A stretch of 43,214 nucleotides of DNA from Elusimicrobiota bacterium (GTDB taxonomy: Bacteria > Elusimicrobiota > Elusimicrobia > UBA1565), in contig JACRDO010000026.1 in assembly GCA_016212885.1 (NCBI GenBank), positions 1 through 43,214 on the forward strand, given 5' to 3'. The notes beneath the pieces were generated by a model. It was not told where the DNA came from. It was given only the letters and a program-made list of their open reading frames with translations, and did no database searches. Positions 1-8,081 of the stretch are shown here, piece by piece (the first letter of the stretch is position 1; each line of letters opens with the position of its first letter). Position numbers and translations under genes: made by a program.

Positions 1-27
1 CCCAGCCATTGTAAAGCTATGGCTGGG
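1..27 (-). terminator. Probable terminator hairpin cut by window edge
   Basis: A perfect 9-bp inverted repeat (CCCAGCCAT / ATGGCTGGG) with a 9-nt loop lies just past the stop codon of the CHAP gene. The T-tract expected after it on the minus strand would fall outside the window, so terminator function is inferred from position. Confidence 0.5.
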
Positions 28-35
28 ACACCACA

Positions 36-977
36 CTAGTTCCAGAACTTGGAGGGCCAGCCGCGGCCCCCGAGCCTGATGGTGCGGTTGGTATGGACCC
101 AGGGATGCCAGTTGAACTCCGAGATCGTGATGGAATCCCTGCTCACCCCCGTGACGTAGGCCACGTGGCCGTAGCGGCCCACCGTGCCGATGTTCCACAC
201 CGCCACGCTCCCCACGGTCGGGGTCCTGGAGTTGCCGGGCCAATTGCCCGCGTTCCCGGTCGCGAAGGGCTTGCCCGCGCGCCACCGCTTATAGGCGGCG
301 TAGGCCACGCACTCGCGATTGAGGAACCATTTCCCGCCGAAGGTGATCCGGCTGTCCGGAGGGGCGGCGCACCACTGGGCCGGATAATCCCCGCACTTGG
401 TGCCGGGCACGACCTCGGTCCGGGCCGATTGGTCGAGCTGGGCCCTTTGGGTGTAATGGCCAGCGACTTGATTGATCTGGCCTTTGAGCAGGTCCTGATA
501 AGTGGACTCGCTGCCCTGGGTGGCGTCCTGCAACTGCTGCTTGGCGGCCTCGGACTGGGACAGGAGGGATCGTCCGTTCGCCAGGGCGGACTGCTGTTTC
601 GAGAGGGCCGCGGTCCCCGCATCCACCTTCTTCTGCACCGCCTCGATCTCGGAGGTCGCGCCGCGGGCGGTCATGTCCTTGAGGAGCTTCTGGTCCGTCT
701 CAAGATTTGTGGAGGCCCGGCTGATCTGCGCCAGGGCGGCCTTGTTTTCGCTCTCCACGTCCGCGGCTTGACGGTCGATCGACGCCATCTGGTCTTTGAA
801 CGTGCCCGAAGCCCAGGTCCACTGCACCTTGGTCATCTTCTTCGCCGAGGTGCGCGGCCCGGAGGCGGACCGCTTGCCCGAGGCTCCCAGAGCGAAACAG
901 AGCAGCGGGAGGGCCAGGAGCGCCCACCAAAGCCGGCTTCGATTCATCGGCTTGCGCGTCTGTTCTCGGCTAATCAT
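36..977 (-). CDS. Secreted coiled-coil protein with C-terminal CHAP hydrolase domain
   Basis: About 313 aa. A hydrophobic signal segment follows MNRSRLWWALL near residue 11. A long helical, Gln/Ala/Lys-rich coiled coil follows, then a C-terminal CHAP domain of about 120 residues. The CHAP catalytic pair is visible: Cys in NRECVAYAAY and His in YGHVAYV, with a later polar residue in EFNW. CHAP domains are papain-like amidases or endopeptidases that usually cut peptidoglycan, so the protein probably acts in the envelope. The coiled coil plus CHAP layout resembles PcsB-type cell-separation hydrolases, but specificity is unknown. I chose the ATG at 977 because GGAGGT lies 9 nt upstream; the longer frame to 1031 has no ribosome site. 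It is the last gene before a hairpin at the window edge. Confidence 0.85.
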   Translation of the reverse strand: MISREQTRKPMNRSRLWWALLALPLLCFALGASGKRSASGPRTSAKKMTKVQWTWASGTFKDQMASIDRQAADVESENKAALAQISRASTNLETDQKLLKDMTARGATSEIEAVQKKVDAGTAALSKQQSALANGRSLLSQSEAAKQQLQDATQGSESTYQDLLKGQINQVAGHYTQRAQLDQSARTEVVPGTKCGDYPAQWCAAPPDSRITFGGKWFLNRECVAYAAYKRWRAGKPFATGNAGNWPGNSRTPTVGSVAVWNIGTVGRYGHVAYVTGVSRDSITISEFNWHPWVHTNRTIRLGGRGWPSKFWN

Positions 978-1071
978 GGGTTCGCCACCTCCCGGTTGCC
1001 CGGTCACAACAGGATCGCTGCGCCAGCACATGTTATTTTAGCATGGAATCGCCGTCCTTAGACACGGGCTT

Positions 1072-2283
1072 TCAGCCGGGCACGAAGAATGCGCAGAGCT
1101 GGTCGTGCTTGGCCCGCGCGTCCAGGCGCCCGAGCTCGATGAGCTGCCGCGCGAAGTCCCCGTCGAAGAGGAGGTAGGAGATCAGGTCCGATTCCCTGTC
1201 CGCCCCCGCCTGCGCGAGCCGCCGCAGGATGCGGCCGAGCCAGCCCGGGGCCCGGCTCTGGAACGTCTGGGAGCGGACGAAATCGCCGGCGAGCCTTCCG
1301 ATGTTCTGGGAAGCCCTCACCGACACCACATCGAGAGGCCGCAATCCTCCGCCTTTGGGGTAGCCGAGCTCTTCGTTGAGCTGCTCCGCGAAGTCCGGGC
1401 CGAAGCGCCGCGCGCCCGCATCGAGGATGCTGTTGATCCGGGCGAGCCGGTCGATGTCGTTGTCCAGCCGGTCGAGGAGCATCGCGTTGAGCGCCTTCCC
1501 GAGCATGAGGAAGAGGTTCGGCCTCTGAGCGGCGGGAGGCTTGACCGGAGCGATGTTCCTCGGGATCACCACCAGAAGCCGGTCCGCCCCCATCCTCCGG
1601 GCGGGCGACAGCGGCACGTTCTGCCTCAACCCTCCGTCGCAGAACCAGTCCCCGCCGATGTCCACCGGAGGGAAGAGCGCCGGAACCGCCGCTGAGGCCA
1701 GGACGTGCTTGGCTCGGATCCGGACAGGCCGGGAGACGATCGTCGAATCGGAGCCCCATTTCGGAGCTCTCCCCTCGGCCGCCTCCACGAAGACGATGGT
1801 GCGGCCCGTGGCCACGTGGGTCGTCGACAAGCTGAGGCCCTGGAAGCGTCCTTTCGCGAGATTCTCCCGGATCGCGGCGAAGGAGATCGAGCCCCGGATG
1901 ATGCGCTCGAGCCCCGCGGGGTCGATGAGCCCTCCGGGATGGGCCGTCGCGTCCGCCTGGCCGCGCCTCAGGCCGAAGAAGCCGCGGACCGGGCCGAGCG
2001 CCTCGCGGATGTTCACACGGACCACATCCGAGAAGCGGAGCTTTGTCCAGGTCTCGACCAGGCGCTGGGCCCTGGCCCGCGCCGGCTCATGGGCCAAGGA
2101 CGCCAGGATGCACGCGTTGACCGCGCCGACGGAGGTTCCGCAGAAGATGTCGATCGGCGGGTCGCGGCCGAGCTCCCGGGCGACATCCTCCAGGATGTAA
2201 GGGACGACGCCCGCTTCATAGGCGCCGCGCGCGGCGCCGCCCGCCAGGATCAGCGCGGTGAGCGGCCGTTTCTCGCGGTTCAT
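1072..2283 (-). CDS. Patatin-like phospholipase / acyl hydrolase
   Basis: 403 aa from the ATG at 2283. It has the full patatin signature: the glycine-rich oxyanion loop GGAARGAYEAG at residues 15-25, the nucleophile elbow GTSVG with Ser51, and the catalytic Asp in CDGGLRQNVPL. Patatins use a Ser-Asp dyad to release fatty acids from membrane lipids. No signal peptide is seen, so it is probably cytoplasmic or peripheral. The start is set by the conserved N-terminus; the frame runs about 100 codons further upstream but without family-like sequence. It lies 64 nt after the OmpA-like gene on the same strand and may be co-transcribed, although TATCAT 13 nt before the ATG could be its own -10 box. 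Substrate unknown. Confidence 0.9.
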   Translation of the reverse strand: MNREKRPLTALILAGGAARGAYEAGVVPYILEDVARELGRDPPIDIFCGTSVGAVNACILASLAHEPARARAQRLVETWTKLRFSDVVRVNIREALGPVRGFFGLRRGQADATAHPGGLIDPAGLERIIRGSISFAAIRENLAKGRFQGLSLSTTHVATGRTIVFVEAAEGRAPKWGSDSTIVSRPVRIRAKHVLASAAVPALFPPVDIGGDWFCDGGLRQNVPLSPARRMGADRLLVVIPRNIAPVKPPAAQRPNLFLMLGKALNAMLLDRLDNDIDRLARINSILDAGARRFGPDFAEQLNEELGYPKGGGLRPLDVVSVRASQNIGRLAGDFVRSQTFQSRAPGWLGRILRRLAQAGADRESDLISYLLFDGDFARQLIELGRLDARAKHDQLCAFFVPG

Positions 2284-2347
2284 GATGGCGCGAACTATGA
2301 TAGCATGGATGGCCGCGCCCGATGAACGCTCTGCTGCTTCTGAGCCG

Positions 2348-3433
2348 CTATTGCCCGGCCGAAGCCGGCGCAGGGGAGGGCGGCGCGCTGGGAAGCGCCG
2401 TCCTCGGAGGGCGGCCGTTCTCGATTCCCGGAGAGGGCGGCGCGGCCGCGGGCGCGGAGCTTTCGACCGAAGGCTCGAGCGCCAGCACCACGCGCCGGTT
2501 GGCCGCGCGGCCATCGGAGGTGTCGTTGATGCTGACGGGCCGGAACTCGCCGTAGCCAGCGCAATAGACCCGCTGCGGGTCAAAGCCGACCGTTTCAGTC
2601 AGGTAGCGGGTCACCGCCGCGGCCCTGGCCGAAGAGAGGTCCCAAGGCGTCGACTTCCCGCCGAAGAGGGCGCCTTTGACGGGGCTGTTGTCGTGATGGC
2701 CTTCCACGCGCAGGGTCCGGCCTATGATGACGGCCTTCATCGCCCGGCCGATCTTGTCCAGCAAGGCGTTCCCGGCCTCCGTGAGCTTGGCCTCGTGGAG
2801 CTTGAACAACGGGGCCTCATACAGCGTCAGCTTCAGGGCTTCGCCTGAGCGGACCAGCAGCACCTGATTGGCCAGGCCCTCCGCGCGCAGGGCCGCGGCC
2901 AGGCTCGCGCCGTCCGCCTTCGCCTTCTCCAGCTTGCGCAGGGCCTCGGCCTCAGCTTCCTCCTTCTCGGCCTTCAGGGGTTCCAGCTCGGCCCTCAGAG
3001 CGTCCCGCTCCGCCGAGAGCGCGGCCGCGGCTTCGCCGGCGGTCTGCATCTTGTTCCGGAGCGTCGCCTTGAGCCCGATCTTCTCCTTGAGCGCGTCGGT
3101 CATCTTGCGGCTCATTTCGTCCTTCTCCGCGATGAGCTCCTTGACCTTGCGCATGAGCTGGCCCTTGTTGGATTCCAGGCTCGTGGAGAGATCCTGGTTG
3201 GACTTCTCCAGGGACGCGATGCGCCCATGCGACGCGCTGAGCTGGGCTTCGAGATCCTTTTTCTCGTCTTCGAGCGCCGTGATGCGGCCGGAGCGGAACT
3301 TGGCCTGGTCCGAGTGCTCCTGCAGCTGCTTGCGCAGGGTCTCGATCGTCGTCTGCTGCTCGTTGAGCCGGACCCCGGAGCAGCCGGCCGCCAGGATCCA
3401 GGCCGCCAGGAAAAATCGAATTGAGTCTTTCAT
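2348..3433 (-). CDS. OmpA/MotB-domain lipoprotein with long coiled coil
   Basis: 361 aa. The N-terminus has a signal peptide ending in a lipobox (LAAGC, Cys18), so it should be lipidated. Residues about 25-200 form one long coiled coil rich in Glu, Lys and Leu. An OmpA_C domain follows (about 215-325): LRVEGHHDN, ARAAAVTRYL, VYCAGYGEFRPV and AANRRVVL are typical of the peptidoglycan-binding fold. The last 35 residues are Pro/Ala/Ser-rich. This layout suits a spacer linking a membrane to the cell wall. It is divergent from the zinc-ribbon gene at 3524 with about 90 nt between the starts. Confidence 0.88.
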   Translation of the reverse strand: MKDSIRFFLAAWILAAGCSGVRLNEQQTTIETLRKQLQEHSDQAKFRSGRITALEDEKKDLEAQLSASHGRIASLEKSNQDLSTSLESNKGQLMRKVKELIAEKDEMSRKMTDALKEKIGLKATLRNKMQTAGEAAAALSAERDALRAELEPLKAEKEEAEAEALRKLEKAKADGASLAAALRAEGLANQVLLVRSGEALKLTLYEAPLFKLHEAKLTEAGNALLDKIGRAMKAVIIGRTLRVEGHHDNSPVKGALFGGKSTPWDLSSARAAAVTRYLTETVGFDPQRVYCAGYGEFRPVSINDTSDGRAANRRVVLALEPSVESSAPAAAPPSPGIENGRPPRTALPSAPPSPAPASAGQ

Positions 3434-3484
3434 GCCGGATATTTTGCGATATCAGCCGCCTTCGCGTCCAGCCTAACGCATTCG

Positions 3485-3513
3485 TTGACACCTCGGATTT
3501 ATTGGGATATCCT
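3485..3513 (+). promoter_or_regulatory. Sigma-70-type promoter, leaderless layout
   Basis: A perfect TTGACA (3485-3490), a 17-nt spacer and TATCCT (3508-3513) stand 10 nt before the ATG at 3524. Transcription should begin about four bases before the start codon, leaving no room for a ribosome site. This argues against a start at the TTG of the -35 box itself. Confidence 0.7.
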
Positions 3514-3523
3514 TGCAACGGCT

Positions 3524-4198
3524 ATGGCCGCGTGCAAATATTGCGGCTGTTCGGGCTGGTTCTTCCCCTTGGACAAGGCCGGGCTCTGCGGAACCTGCGC
3601 CCACCTGGTCGGCCTGGACGTGGACCAGCGCCGCGGCATCATCCGCGACGCAGCCAAGCTCGCGGACCAGACCGCGAACCCCCAATCCAAGCTGGCCCGC
3701 CTTGACGTCATCCTCTCGAACCTCGAAGCCCTGGCCAAATACGAGGAGCGCGGCATCCCCACCATGGAGGGCTCGCCCTCCGAGATGCTGCGCTCGAAGA
3801 AGGCCGAGCGGGACTGGCTTCTGCTCGAGACCGCGAAGAAGGACATCGAGGAGGCCTTAGCCAAGGTCCAGGCCGCGGACGGCCCGGACGCGAAGCTCGC
3901 CCTCTACAGCAACCTGCTCCTGAAGCTGGGCGAGCACAAGTCCTCCGCCGGCGACGCCGGCGCGCTGGGTGAGTTGGAGGGGAAGGTGAAGGCCTCGGTC
4001 TACCAGATCGAGCTCAGCGTCCGCCTGGAGAAGGCGCAGAGGGCCGAGCAGGCCGGCGACGACCGCCGCGCCGTGAGGCTCTATGAGGAAGCCCTGACCT
4101 ACCTCAAGGCGACCGGCCTGGAGCCCTCCGCCCGCGCAAAGCACGCCCTCAAGATCAACGGCAGGATCAAGGAGCTGCGCAGGCGCATCCAGCCGTAG
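3524..4198 (+). CDS. Zinc-ribbon protein with helical C-terminal domain
   Basis: 224 aa from the ATG at 3524. The N-terminus (MAACKYCGCSGWFF...CGTC) has two Cys pairs that can form a treble-clef or zinc ribbon. The rest is predicted helical and charged; its last 60 residues (EQAGDDRRAVRLYEEAL) look like a TPR- or MIT-type helical hairpin. I do not recognise a named family. The frame is open back to a TTG at 3485, but that TTG is the promoter -35 box, so the ATG is the better start. It converges on the ammonia-lyase gene with a 6-nt gap. Confidence 0.75.
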   Translation: MAACKYCGCSGWFFPLDKAGLCGTCAHLVGLDVDQRRGIIRDAAKLADQTANPQSKLARLDVILSNLEALAKYEERGIPTMEGSPSEMLRSKKAERDWLLLETAKKDIEEALAKVQAADGPDAKLALYSNLLLKLGEHKSSAGDAGALGELEGKVKASVYQIELSVRLEKAQRAEQAGDDRRAVRLYEEALTYLKATGLEPSARAKHALKINGRIKELRRRIQP

Positions 4199-4204
4199 GC
4201 TTCG

Positions 4205-5737
4205 CTACCAGGAGCTCTTCAGGGCTCCGATCTCCTTCTCGACCGCCGCCAGCACCTCGCAGCGCTCCACCGCGGCCGTCATGGCGTTGTGGTCCGGGAA
4301 GAGCGGGCGGTCCTCCTCTAGATGCTCCACCACCCGGCGGACCGCAGCGCGCGCCGCGGCCGTGCCCTTGCCCGGCGTGAAGTCGCGCAAGTCCAGGGCC
4401 TGGGCCGCGGCGATGAGCTCGATGGCGAGCACGCCGAAGGCATTCTCGAGGATTTGCTTGGTCTTGAGCGCGGCGTTCATGCCCATGCTCACGAAGTCTT
4501 CCTGGTCCGCCGCGGCCGGGATGGACTGGATGCAGGAGGGCGCGCTCAGGATGCGCTGCTCGACGATGAGCATGTCGGCCGTGTACTGGCTGAGCATCAA
4601 TCCCGAGAACATCCCGGCGCCCTTGGTAAGGAACGCCGGCAGGCCAACGCTCAGGGCCGGGTTGAGGAGGCGGTTTAGGCGCCGCTCCGAGATCACGCTC
4701 ACCATGCAGATGCCCGCGCCAACCATGTCCAGCGGCATGCTGATGGGGGAGCCCTGGAAGTTGGCGCCGGTCAAGACCGTGTCGCTCTCCGGCAGGAAGA
4801 TGGGGTTGTCCGCCGCGCCGTTGAGCTCGATCTCGAACTGCCTGCGCGCGTGCGCGAGCTGGTCGCGCAAGGCTCCGATGACCTGCGGGGTCGAGCGCAT
4901 GGAGTAGGCGTCCTGGACCTTCACCTTGAGCTTGCCCGTGGCGAGATCCGAACCCGCGATGACGGCGCGGATGTTGTCCGAGGAGGTGACCGCGCCCTTG
5001 AAGCCCCGAAGCTCGTGCAGGCGCCGGTCGTAGGGCTTCATGTTGGCGAGAAGGGCCTCCAGGGTCATGGCGGCCGCGATCTCGGCCTGCTTGCACCAGC
5101 GCTCCGCGTCGAAGAGCTCGAGGCAGCCGATGCCGGTCATGAGGTTCGAGCCGTTGATGGCCGCGAGCCCGTCGCGGGCCTTCAAGCCCGGGATGGGGAT
5201 GCCGGCCTTCTCCATCGCGGCTTTCGCCGGCATGCGCTCGCCCTGGTAGAAGCACTCGCCCTCGCCCATGAGGGTCAAGGCCGCCTGGCTCATGGGGGCG
5301 AGGTCCCCGCAGGCGCCCACGCTGCCCTTCTCGCAGACGACCGGGGTGACCTCGCGGTTGAGCATCTCCGCGTAGGTCAGCGGGATCTCGGGGCGGCAGC
5401 CGGAAAAGCCCTTGGCGTGCACGTTGACGCGGCTGAGCAGGGCCGCGCGCACGTGCTCGACCGGGCAGGGCTTGCCGATGCCGGCCGCGTGGTTGTAGAT
5501 GAGGTGCTTCTGGAACTGCTTGACCTGCTCGTCGCTCAGCACGACCTCCGAGAATTCGCCGATGCCGGTGTTGACGCCGTACATGATCTCGCGCGAGACG
5601 ATCTTCTTCTCGAGCATGCCGCGGCACTTCCGGATGCGCTCGACCGCCTCGGGGGAGAGCTCCACCTTCTCGCCGTGCCGGGCCACGTTGACCACGTTCT
5701 CGATGGTCAGGGAGCTTCCGTCCACCTTGATCGCCAT
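4205..5737 (-). CDS. hutH: Aromatic amino acid ammonia-lyase, histidine-lyase-like, with Cys in MIO motif
   Basis: 510 aa, the usual length of histidine ammonia-lyase (histidine to urocanate plus ammonia). Family residues are at the expected positions: Tyr53 in MYGVNTGIG, His83 in YNHAAGIG, Asn195 in INGSN, QDAYSMRS near 276-282, and Glu413 in DQEDFVSMG. The MIO cofactor normally forms from Ala-Ser-Gly; here the motif reads GSVGACGDLAP, with Cys143 (codon TGC) at the serine position. The Ser-His selectivity pair of typical HutH is Asn82-His83, and the His after QED is Phe. No hutU, hutI or hutG lies nearby, so histidine is only the likeliest substrate. Start: GGAGGA 5 nt before the ATG. Confidence 0.85.
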   Translation of the reverse strand: MAIKVDGSSLTIENVVNVARHGEKVELSPEAVERIRKCRGMLEKKIVSREIMYGVNTGIGEFSEVVLSDEQVKQFQKHLIYNHAAGIGKPCPVEHVRAALLSRVNVHAKGFSGCRPEIPLTYAEMLNREVTPVVCEKGSVGACGDLAPMSQAALTLMGEGECFYQGERMPAKAAMEKAGIPIPGLKARDGLAAINGSNLMTGIGCLELFDAERWCKQAEIAAAMTLEALLANMKPYDRRLHELRGFKGAVTSSDNIRAVIAGSDLATGKLKVKVQDAYSMRSTPQVIGALRDQLAHARRQFEIELNGAADNPIFLPESDTVLTGANFQGSPISMPLDMVGAGICMVSVISERRLNRLLNPALSVGLPAFLTKGAGMFSGLMLSQYTADMLIVEQRILSAPSCIQSIPAAADQEDFVSMGMNAALKTKQILENAFGVLAIELIAAAQALDLRDFTPGKGTAAARAAVRRVVEHLEEDRPLFPDHNAMTAAVERCEVLAAVEKEIGALKSSW

Positions 5738-5861
5738 GCGGCTCCTCCTTGGAAATCGTCCACGAAATCCGGATTTTCAGGCGCAACGATGATACCAATT
5801 TATTGTTTAATTGAACCCTCTTATGAAGGGCATCCGCAAGAACGTCTGGGCGCTTCTGCTC

Positions 5862-5923
5862 TTGACTATAGGCTTTTAGTCCTATATATTGGATAGGTCT
5901 TTCGGACCGTCTTGTGTTATAAT
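5862..5923 (+). promoter_or_regulatory. Two promoter candidates for the clostripain gene
   Basis: P1: TTGACT (5862-5867), a 17-nt spacer and TATATT (5885-5890). An inverted repeat TATAGG / CCTATA (5867-5872, 5881-5886) sits in its spacer and edge and could be an operator. P2: an extended -10, TGtTATAAT (5915-5923), with no clear -35. Both lie upstream of the ribosome site at 5951. The region 5738-5861 holds no gene that I can support. Confidence 0.55.
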
Positions 5924-5960
5924 GGTCCCGATGCGGGGCGCCGCATCACCGGAGGGAGAG

Positions 5961-7211
5961 ATGCTGAAGAAAGGGCTTATCGGACTCGTCGCCTGCGTTT
6001 CGCTGCTCGGCGTCAGTGCGGCCGCCGCTGAGAAGATCGACTTCGACCAGGGCGTGGACGTGGGTAAGATCGTCGAGTCGGTCAAGGCCGAGGTCGCCGC
6101 GCAGAAGGACCGCGCCGCGAGCTGGACCATCATGGTCTTCGTCAACGCGAAGAACAACCTGGAGAGATACGGCCTTTTGGACGTCAACGAGATGGAGCAG
6201 GTCGGCTCCTCCGACAAGGTCAAGATCGCCGTCGAGCTCGGCCGCATCAGCGGCTACGACTCTTCAGACGGGGACTGGAAAGGCCAGCGCCGCTACATCG
6301 TCCAGAAGGACAGCGATCCGGGCCGGATCACGAGCCCGGTGCTCCAGGACATCCCGAAGGCGGACATGGGCGACTGGAACCACCTGGTGGACTTCGTCCG
6401 GTGGGCCCAGGCCGCGGCCCCGGCCCAGCGCTACATGCTCATCGTGTGGAACCACGGCAGCGGCTGGAACCGGCAGGAGGCCCGGGACATGACGACCATG
6501 GGCATCTCCTATGACGACGAGACCGGCAACCACATGACCACCTTAGACCTCGGCAGCGCCATGGCCTCCATCGGCAAGGTGGACATCTACGCCGCGGACG
6601 CCTGCTTGATGCAGATGGCCGAGGTGGACTACCAGATCAAGGACTACGCGGACTTCATCGTGGCCTCCGAGGAAACCGAGCCCGCGGACGGCTACACCTA
6701 CGACAAGCTGCTCTCGCCGCTCTCGGCCAACCCCGCCATGCCTCCCATCGAGCTGGCCAAGACAGCTGCCCAGGCCTACACGGACCACTACGCTGGCAAG
6801 GGCGCAACTCAGTCGTCGGTCCGCGCCGCGGCCCTCGTCCCGCTGCTCGCCGCGCTCAACGGCTGGACCGAAGCGGTCATGACGGCGAACGAGACCCAGG
6901 TGGTCAAGACCGCGCTCAACGCGACCCAGGACTTCTACTACAGCGACAACAAGGACCTCTACGACTTCGTCAAGCGGGTCGACGCCGCGACGAAGAACGA
7001 CGCGGTCAAGAGCAGGGGCCTGGAGCTCGAGAAGCTGATCCTGGAGGTTGTCGTCACGCACAACGCGGTCTCCGGCGCCTCCTACGCCGGCGCATCGGGC
7101 CTGGCCATCTACCTGCCGAACTCCAGCTTCAACGGCAACTACGACAAGCTGGCCTGGGCCAAGGACGGCGGCTGGGCGAAGTTCGCCCGGTGGGCCAGCG
7201 GCCTGAGATAA
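5961..7211 (+). CDS. Secreted clostripain-family cysteine peptidase (C11)
   Basis: 416 aa. A signal peptide (MLKKGLIGLVACVSLLGVSAAA) precedes the mature chain. The C11 dyad is clear: His165 in IVWNHGSGWN and Cys214 in YAADACLMQMAEVDY, the latter matching the clostripain DACLM motif. Clan CD peptidases of this family cleave after Arg or Lys and are often self-activated; the substrate here is unknown. The C-terminal region (SGLAIYLPNS) is also typical of the family. Start: GGAGGGAGAG directly before the ATG at 5961; the frame extends upstream to 5889 but through the -10 region. Followed by a strong terminator. Confidence 0.9.
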   Translation: MLKKGLIGLVACVSLLGVSAAAAEKIDFDQGVDVGKIVESVKAEVAAQKDRAASWTIMVFVNAKNNLERYGLLDVNEMEQVGSSDKVKIAVELGRISGYDSSDGDWKGQRRYIVQKDSDPGRITSPVLQDIPKADMGDWNHLVDFVRWAQAAAPAQRYMLIVWNHGSGWNRQEARDMTTMGISYDDETGNHMTTLDLGSAMASIGKVDIYAADACLMQMAEVDYQIKDYADFIVASEETEPADGYTYDKLLSPLSANPAMPPIELAKTAAQAYTDHYAGKGATQSSVRAAALVPLLAALNGWTEAVMTANETQVVKTALNATQDFYYSDNKDLYDFVKRVDAATKNDAVKSRGLELEKLILEVVVTHNAVSGASYAGASGLAIYLPNSSFNGNYDKLAWAKDGGWAKFARWASGLR

Positions 7212-7230
7212 GGACTTAGGCTCCGCGCAA

Positions 7231-7268
7231 GAAGGCCCCCGCCCGCGAGGGCGGGGGCCTTCGGTTTT
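7231..7268 (+). terminator. Rho-independent terminator
   Basis: A perfect 14-bp stem (GAAGGCCCCCGCCC / GGGCGGGGGCCTTC) with loop GCGA, then GGTTTT. It ends the clostripain transcript. The same stem sequence recurs at 8678. Confidence 0.9.
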
Positions 7269-7305
7269 ATCGTATCAGTCCGCCAACGTGAGGAGATCAA
7301 CGACT

Positions 7306-8037
7306 CTACGGCGCGGGCTGCTTCACCTTGCCGACCGGGTGCATATAGACGACGGATTCTTTCTCGCCGTCCAGCCCAAGCAGCCTGTTCCATCCTTGGT
7401 CCGAGAACGCGCCGACGGCGACCGAGCCGAGGCCCAAAGAAGCCGCCTGAAGGTAGATGTTCTCGCTGATATGTCCGGCTTCAATGTAAATATACCGAAG
7501 CGCCCTATCGCCGTACTTGACCCGGCAGCGCTCGAAAACCGCCGCCAGGATGAAAGTCGCGGCGGAGCCTCCGACCGCCTCCTGGCCGAGGCTCTCCTTT
7601 TGCGCCTGCTGGGCGAAAAGCCCGCTCTTCAGCCTCTCCAGGGCGTGCTCCTCGGTGCTGTAGCGGTAGATGCCCGGCTCCAAGCCTTCGACCGAGCTGA
7701 CCAGCACGTAGACGTCTATCGGATACAGAGCCCCGGCCGAGGGCGCCGCCCTTAGGCCGAAGCCGTGTACGCTTCCCGTCCTGCCTGCCGCGGCGAAAAG
7801 AAGCTGGGACAGCTCCTTGAGCGACAGAGGCTGCTTGGTGAATTCCCTGACGGAGCGCCTCTTTTCGACGGCTTCCTCCAGGGTGAGGCCCCGATAATCG
7901 GCTTTCGGCAGATTGGTCTTGCTTGGCATGCCGTCGCCTCCCATCAAGGGCCGGCCCTGCGAAATCATCAGCGCGACCGCCGCGGCGATCGCGAGCGGAA
8001 CGCGCAGCCCCGTGGTCATCCGGTGAAACGATATCAT
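7306..8037 (-). CDS. SagB-type nitroreductase-family flavoprotein, membrane-anchored or exported
   Basis: 243 aa. A hydrophobic segment (LRVPLAIAAAVALMI) near the N-terminus suggests export or anchoring. The rest is an FMN-dependent nitroreductase domain of SagB/ThcOx type: RRSVREF (FMN contact), the SagB-like stretch RAAPSAGALYPIDVYV, and YIYIEAGHISENIYLQA. SagB enzymes oxidise azolines to azoles in peptide natural products, but no cyclodehydratase or precursor gene is nearby, so the role here is unknown. I prefer the ATG at 8037: TATCAT stands 6 nt before it, fitting the leaderless habit of this window. A start at 8019, just before the hydrophobic stretch, is an alternative. Confidence 0.78.
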   Translation of the reverse strand: MISFHRMTTGLRVPLAIAAAVALMISQGRPLMGGDGMPSKTNLPKADYRGLTLEEAVEKRRSVREFTKQPLSLKELSQLLFAAAGRTGSVHGFGLRAAPSAGALYPIDVYVLVSSVEGLEPGIYRYSTEEHALERLKSGLFAQQAQKESLGQEAVGGSAATFILAAVFERCRVKYGDRALRYIYIEAGHISENIYLQAASLGLGSVAVGAFSDQGWNRLLGLDGEKESVVYMHPVGKVKQPAP

Positions 8038-8050
8038 TTCGTTATGATAT
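8031..8050. promoter_or_regulatory. Inverted repeat in divergent promoter region
   Basis: ATATCAT-TTCGTT-ATGATAT, a perfect 7-bp inverted repeat with a 6-nt spacer. It overlaps the -10 and start codon of the nitroreductase gene on the minus strand and a -10-like TATGAT for the Spy-like gene on the plus strand. One regulator bound here could affect both genes; this is inference. Confidence 0.4.
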
Positions 8051-8081
8051 GATGCTGTCTCAGTCTGCATAAGGAGGAGAC

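Noticed and set aside
93..1061. Long plus-strand frame antisense to the CHAP gene
   Set aside because: High GC leaves long antisense frames. The minus-strand reading has signal peptide, CHAP motifs and a ribosome site; this one shows no domain.
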